DNA of 64,000 bases from JAOTYV01 sp041557595 (GTDB lineage: Bacteria; Pseudomonadota; Alphaproteobacteria; UBA8366). Below the pieces are notes generated by a model, which ran no database searches, had not been told where the DNA came from, and worked only from the letters and a program-made list of their open reading frames with translations. This document shows, one piece after another, positions 62,096 to 64,000 of this stretch (its first letter is position 1; every line of letters begins with the position of its first letter). The translations under genes and the position numbers were made by a program. The stretch covers positions 1 to 64,000 of the forward strand of contig JBFFGE010000003.1 of the NCBI GenBank assembly GCA_041557595.1, written 5' to 3'.

Positions 62096-63220
62096 ATGGG
62101 AGCGCTGTTATTCGAGCCGCTCGAGCTGCGCGGAGTTCGATTGAACAATCGTATCGTCGTCGCGCCGATGACCCAGTTTTCGACCGATGACGGGGTGGCG
62201 GGAGACTGGCATCTGATGCATCTGGGACAGTTCGCGGTCTCGGGCGCCGGTCTGGTCCTGCCGGAATCGACCTATGTGTCGGCGGCGGCGCGCAACACGC
62301 CGCTCTGTCTTTCGCTGTATAACGATCCCCAGGAAGCCGGCGTCAAGCGGATAGCCGATTTCTTCGCGGCCCATGGGACGGCGGCGCTCGGCGTTCAGCT
62401 GTGCCATGGCGGTCGCCGCGCATCGGCGCGCGTTCCCTGGGAGGGTGGCGGCCCCTTGCCGGTTTCGGACGGCGGCACCGTGACGGTCGCACCGTCGGCC
62501 ATTCCAATCTCCGATGAATGGCCCGATCCGCACGCACTGACCAAATCGGAAATCGCGGCCGTTATCCAGTGTTTCGTGGAGGCGGCGCGGCGGGCCGAGC
62601 GGGCGGGCATTCGGGTGATCGAGCTGCATGGCGCGCATGGCTATCTGATCCATCAGTTTCTGTCGCCGATCAGCAATCGGCGCACCGACTCCTATGGTGG
62701 CAGTCTTCAGAACCGGATGCGGTTTCCGCTCGAATTGTATGAGGCGGTGCGCGCGGTCTGGCCGGATGAACTGCCGATCGGCCTGCGGATTTCGGCGACC
62801 GACTGGATCGAGGGAGGCTGGACCGTGGACGAAACCGTCGAGTTGTCCCGCGCGCTCGATGCGCTGGGATGCGACTATATGCATGTCTCCAGCGGCGGGC
62901 TCAGCCCCGCGCAAAAAATCGTCACGGGCCCCGGTTACCAGACCGGATTCGCGGCGGCGGTGAAGGATGCCGTGCGGATGGCGGTCATTACGGTCGGTCA
63001 AATTCGCGATCCGATTCAGGCGGAGACGATCCTGCGCACCGGGCTGGCGGATGCGGTGGCGCTGGCGCGTTCGATGCTCTACAACCCGCACTGGCCGATG
63101 CTGGCCGCGCGCGAACTAGGCGCCGATATCGCCTATCCGCGTCAATACGAGCGCGGGCATCCGGACCGCTGGGGCGCGATGGGCATCAACGCGCCGGGTA
63201 ATCGGGAGCCGAAGACGTAG
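62096..63220 (+). CDS. Old Yellow Enzyme-type NADH:flavin oxidoreductase
   Basis: 374 residues, FMN TIM barrel. Seen: RIVVAPMTQFST, QLCHGGRRAS, RVIELHGAHGYLIHQFLSPISNRRTDSYGGSLQNRMRF, and ALARSMLYNPHWP. Reduces activated alkenes or acts on dienoyl/2-enoates. The position of the catalytic Cys of YqjM-type enzymes is Thr here, as in classical OYEs, although other motifs are YqjM-like. Convergent with the TRAP gene. Confidence 0.9.
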   Translation: MGALLFEPLELRGVRLNNRIVVAPMTQFSTDDGVAGDWHLMHLGQFAVSGAGLVLPESTYVSAAARNTPLCLSLYNDPQEAGVKRIADFFAAHGTAALGVQLCHGGRRASARVPWEGGGPLPVSDGGTVTVAPSAIPISDEWPDPHALTKSEIAAVIQCFVEAARRAERAGIRVIELHGAHGYLIHQFLSPISNRRTDSYGGSLQNRMRFPLELYEAVRAVWPDELPIGLRISATDWIEGGWTVDETVELSRALDALGCDYMHVSSGGLSPAQKIVTGPGYQTGFAAAVKDAVRMAVITVGQIRDPIQAETILRTGLADAVALARSMLYNPHWPMLAARELGADIAYPRQYERGHPDRWGAMGINAPGNREPKT

Positions 63221-63258
63221 CCCGGTCGAAAGTCCGTGGGGTGAATATACCCATCATC

Positions 63259-64000
63259 CTATTTGGCGGCGTCCGGCCCGAAGCGTTGCCACGCATAGAC
63301 GCCGGCCAGGAGCGCGGCGCCGGCGATATTGGCGCCGTAACCCGGCAGATTTGCCGGCAATTGCAGATCGAGCGGCAAGAAGCAAAGGATCGCCGCGACT
63401 GCGAGCAGGCTCCATTCGATCCAGGTCGCCCGCCGCCGGAAAAACGACATCGTCCAGCTTGCGAAGGCCAGGGTTCCGACGGTCGCCGTTGCCATGGTCC
63501 AGATCGCGCCGAGCGGATTCGAGAAATCGAGGATCGGCGTGAAGGCAAACAGCAGCGGCATGATGTAAAGCATTTTCGCGAAACGGAAGCTCATCCATCC
63601 GGTTTTCCAGGGATCGCCCTGGGCGATCGAGGCGGCGACGAACGCGCCGAGACAGACTGGCGGCGTAATATTGGAATCCTGCGACAACCAGAAGACGATC
63701 AGATGCGCCGCGATGACGGCGACACCCAATTGCTCCAGCGCGGGACCGGCCAGCACCACCAGCACCAAATACGATGCGGTGATCGGCAGCGCCATGCCCA
63801 TCAAAAGCGAGGTGAGCGCCACCAGAAGTACCGCCAGGAAGACGCTGCCGCCGGACAGGTCCACCAGGATCAGACTCATCTTGAGCCCCAATCCGGTCAT
63901 CGCGATCATGCCGACGATAACGCCGACCGCCGCCGCTGCGCCGCCGACCAGCAGCGAATTCCGCGTTCCGGTCACAAGCGTTTCAATAATGACCCGCGGT
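63259..64000 (-). CDS. TRAP transporter fused permease, C-terminal part (cut by window edge)
   Basis: About 247 residues in frame to the window edge; the gene continues beyond base 64000 because the frame remains open through the residues before GTG 63975 (…IIETLVTGTRN). Hydrophobic, with family-type stretches LVALTSLLMGMALPITASYLVLVVLAGPAL and DSNITPPVCLGAFVAASIA, as in TAXI-TRAP fused permeases. Imports organic acids or amino acids using a periplasmic receptor that lies outside. C-terminal tail has two or three further helices. Confidence 0.85.
   Translation of the reverse strand, partial: PRVIIETLVTGTRNSLLVGGAAAAVGVIVGMIAMTGLGLKMSLILVDLSGGSVFLAVLLVALTSLLMGMALPITASYLVLVVLAGPALEQLGVAVIAAHLIVFWLSQDSNITPPVCLGAFVAASIAQGDPWKTGWMSFRFAKMLYIMPLLFAFTPILDFSNPLGAIWTMATATVGTLAFASWTMSFFRRRATWIEWSLLAVAAILCFLPLDLQLPANLPGYGANIAGAALLAGVYAWQRFGPDAAK

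Overview
The window is high-GC, gene-dense alphaproteobacterial DNA, probably Rhodospirillales-like. The grounds are gene order and family: chvI-chvG-hprK-rapZ-EIIA-HPr-ahcY next to pckA; a DivL-type pseudokinase before tsaE-amgK-murU-addB-addA-trxA; pyrF-trpF-trpB-trpA-accD-folC; and aroA-cmk-rpsA-ihfB-lapA beside a FYDLN-acid protein gene. No plasmid or phage core genes are visible. The taxon is inferred from this synteny, not searched.

Layout. 1-6.6 kb: 3' part of polA, a type-2 malate/lactate-type dehydrogenase, a GST, then a three-gene cobalt-type nitrile hydratase/thiocyanate hydrolase-like set with a split beta subunit and a His/Asp-rich N-terminus on alpha, followed by a lipoprotein and a YqaA-type membrane protein. 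6.6-16.1 kb: pckA, a HugZ-like protein and a Sco1-like protein on the minus strand, then chvI/chvG and an incomplete regulatory PTS, ending at ahcY. 16.1-27.6 kb: a 275-bp palindromic MITE-like element whose right end carries the likely start of divL, then tsaE, amgK, murU, addB, addA and trxA, mostly with overlapping start/stop codons. 27.7-40.0 kb: minus-strand housekeeping operons (folate/fatty acid/Trp/pyrimidine; AGE epimerase; S1/IHF/Cmk/AroA). 40.1-43.2 kb: FYDLN-acid protein and tRNA-Ala(GGC), then a small accessory patch with an Hsp20 gene between two 98-bp direct repeats, two small exported proteins and a truncated membrane protein. 43.2-44.2 kb: galE.

44.4-61.8 kb looks like one metabolic module for a C2 dicarboxylate or 2-hydroxyacid: molybdenum formate dehydrogenase (FdsA plus a fused FdsG-FdsB), divergent from a tripartite tricarboxylate transporter (TctC-TctB-TctA), a GntR/FCD regulator, an unrecognised 616-residue P-loop protein, an ADP-forming acyl-CoA synthetase with permuted domains, a formyl-CoA:oxalate CoA-transferase-like enzyme, a ThDP lyase/decarboxylase and a second, paralogous GntR/FCD regulator. 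Related TTGG/GGTATACC/CCAA dyads lie in the FDH-tctC intergenic region and upstream of both regulators, suggesting one regulon. The working model is import by the TTT system, CoA activation by Frc, cleavage to formyl-CoA by the ThDP enzyme, and formate oxidation to NADH. The ThDP enzyme does not show the usual oxalyl-CoA decarboxylase signatures as I recall them, so 2-hydroxyacyl-CoA lyase chemistry is a live alternative. The window ends with an Old Yellow Enzyme and a cut TRAP permease gene.
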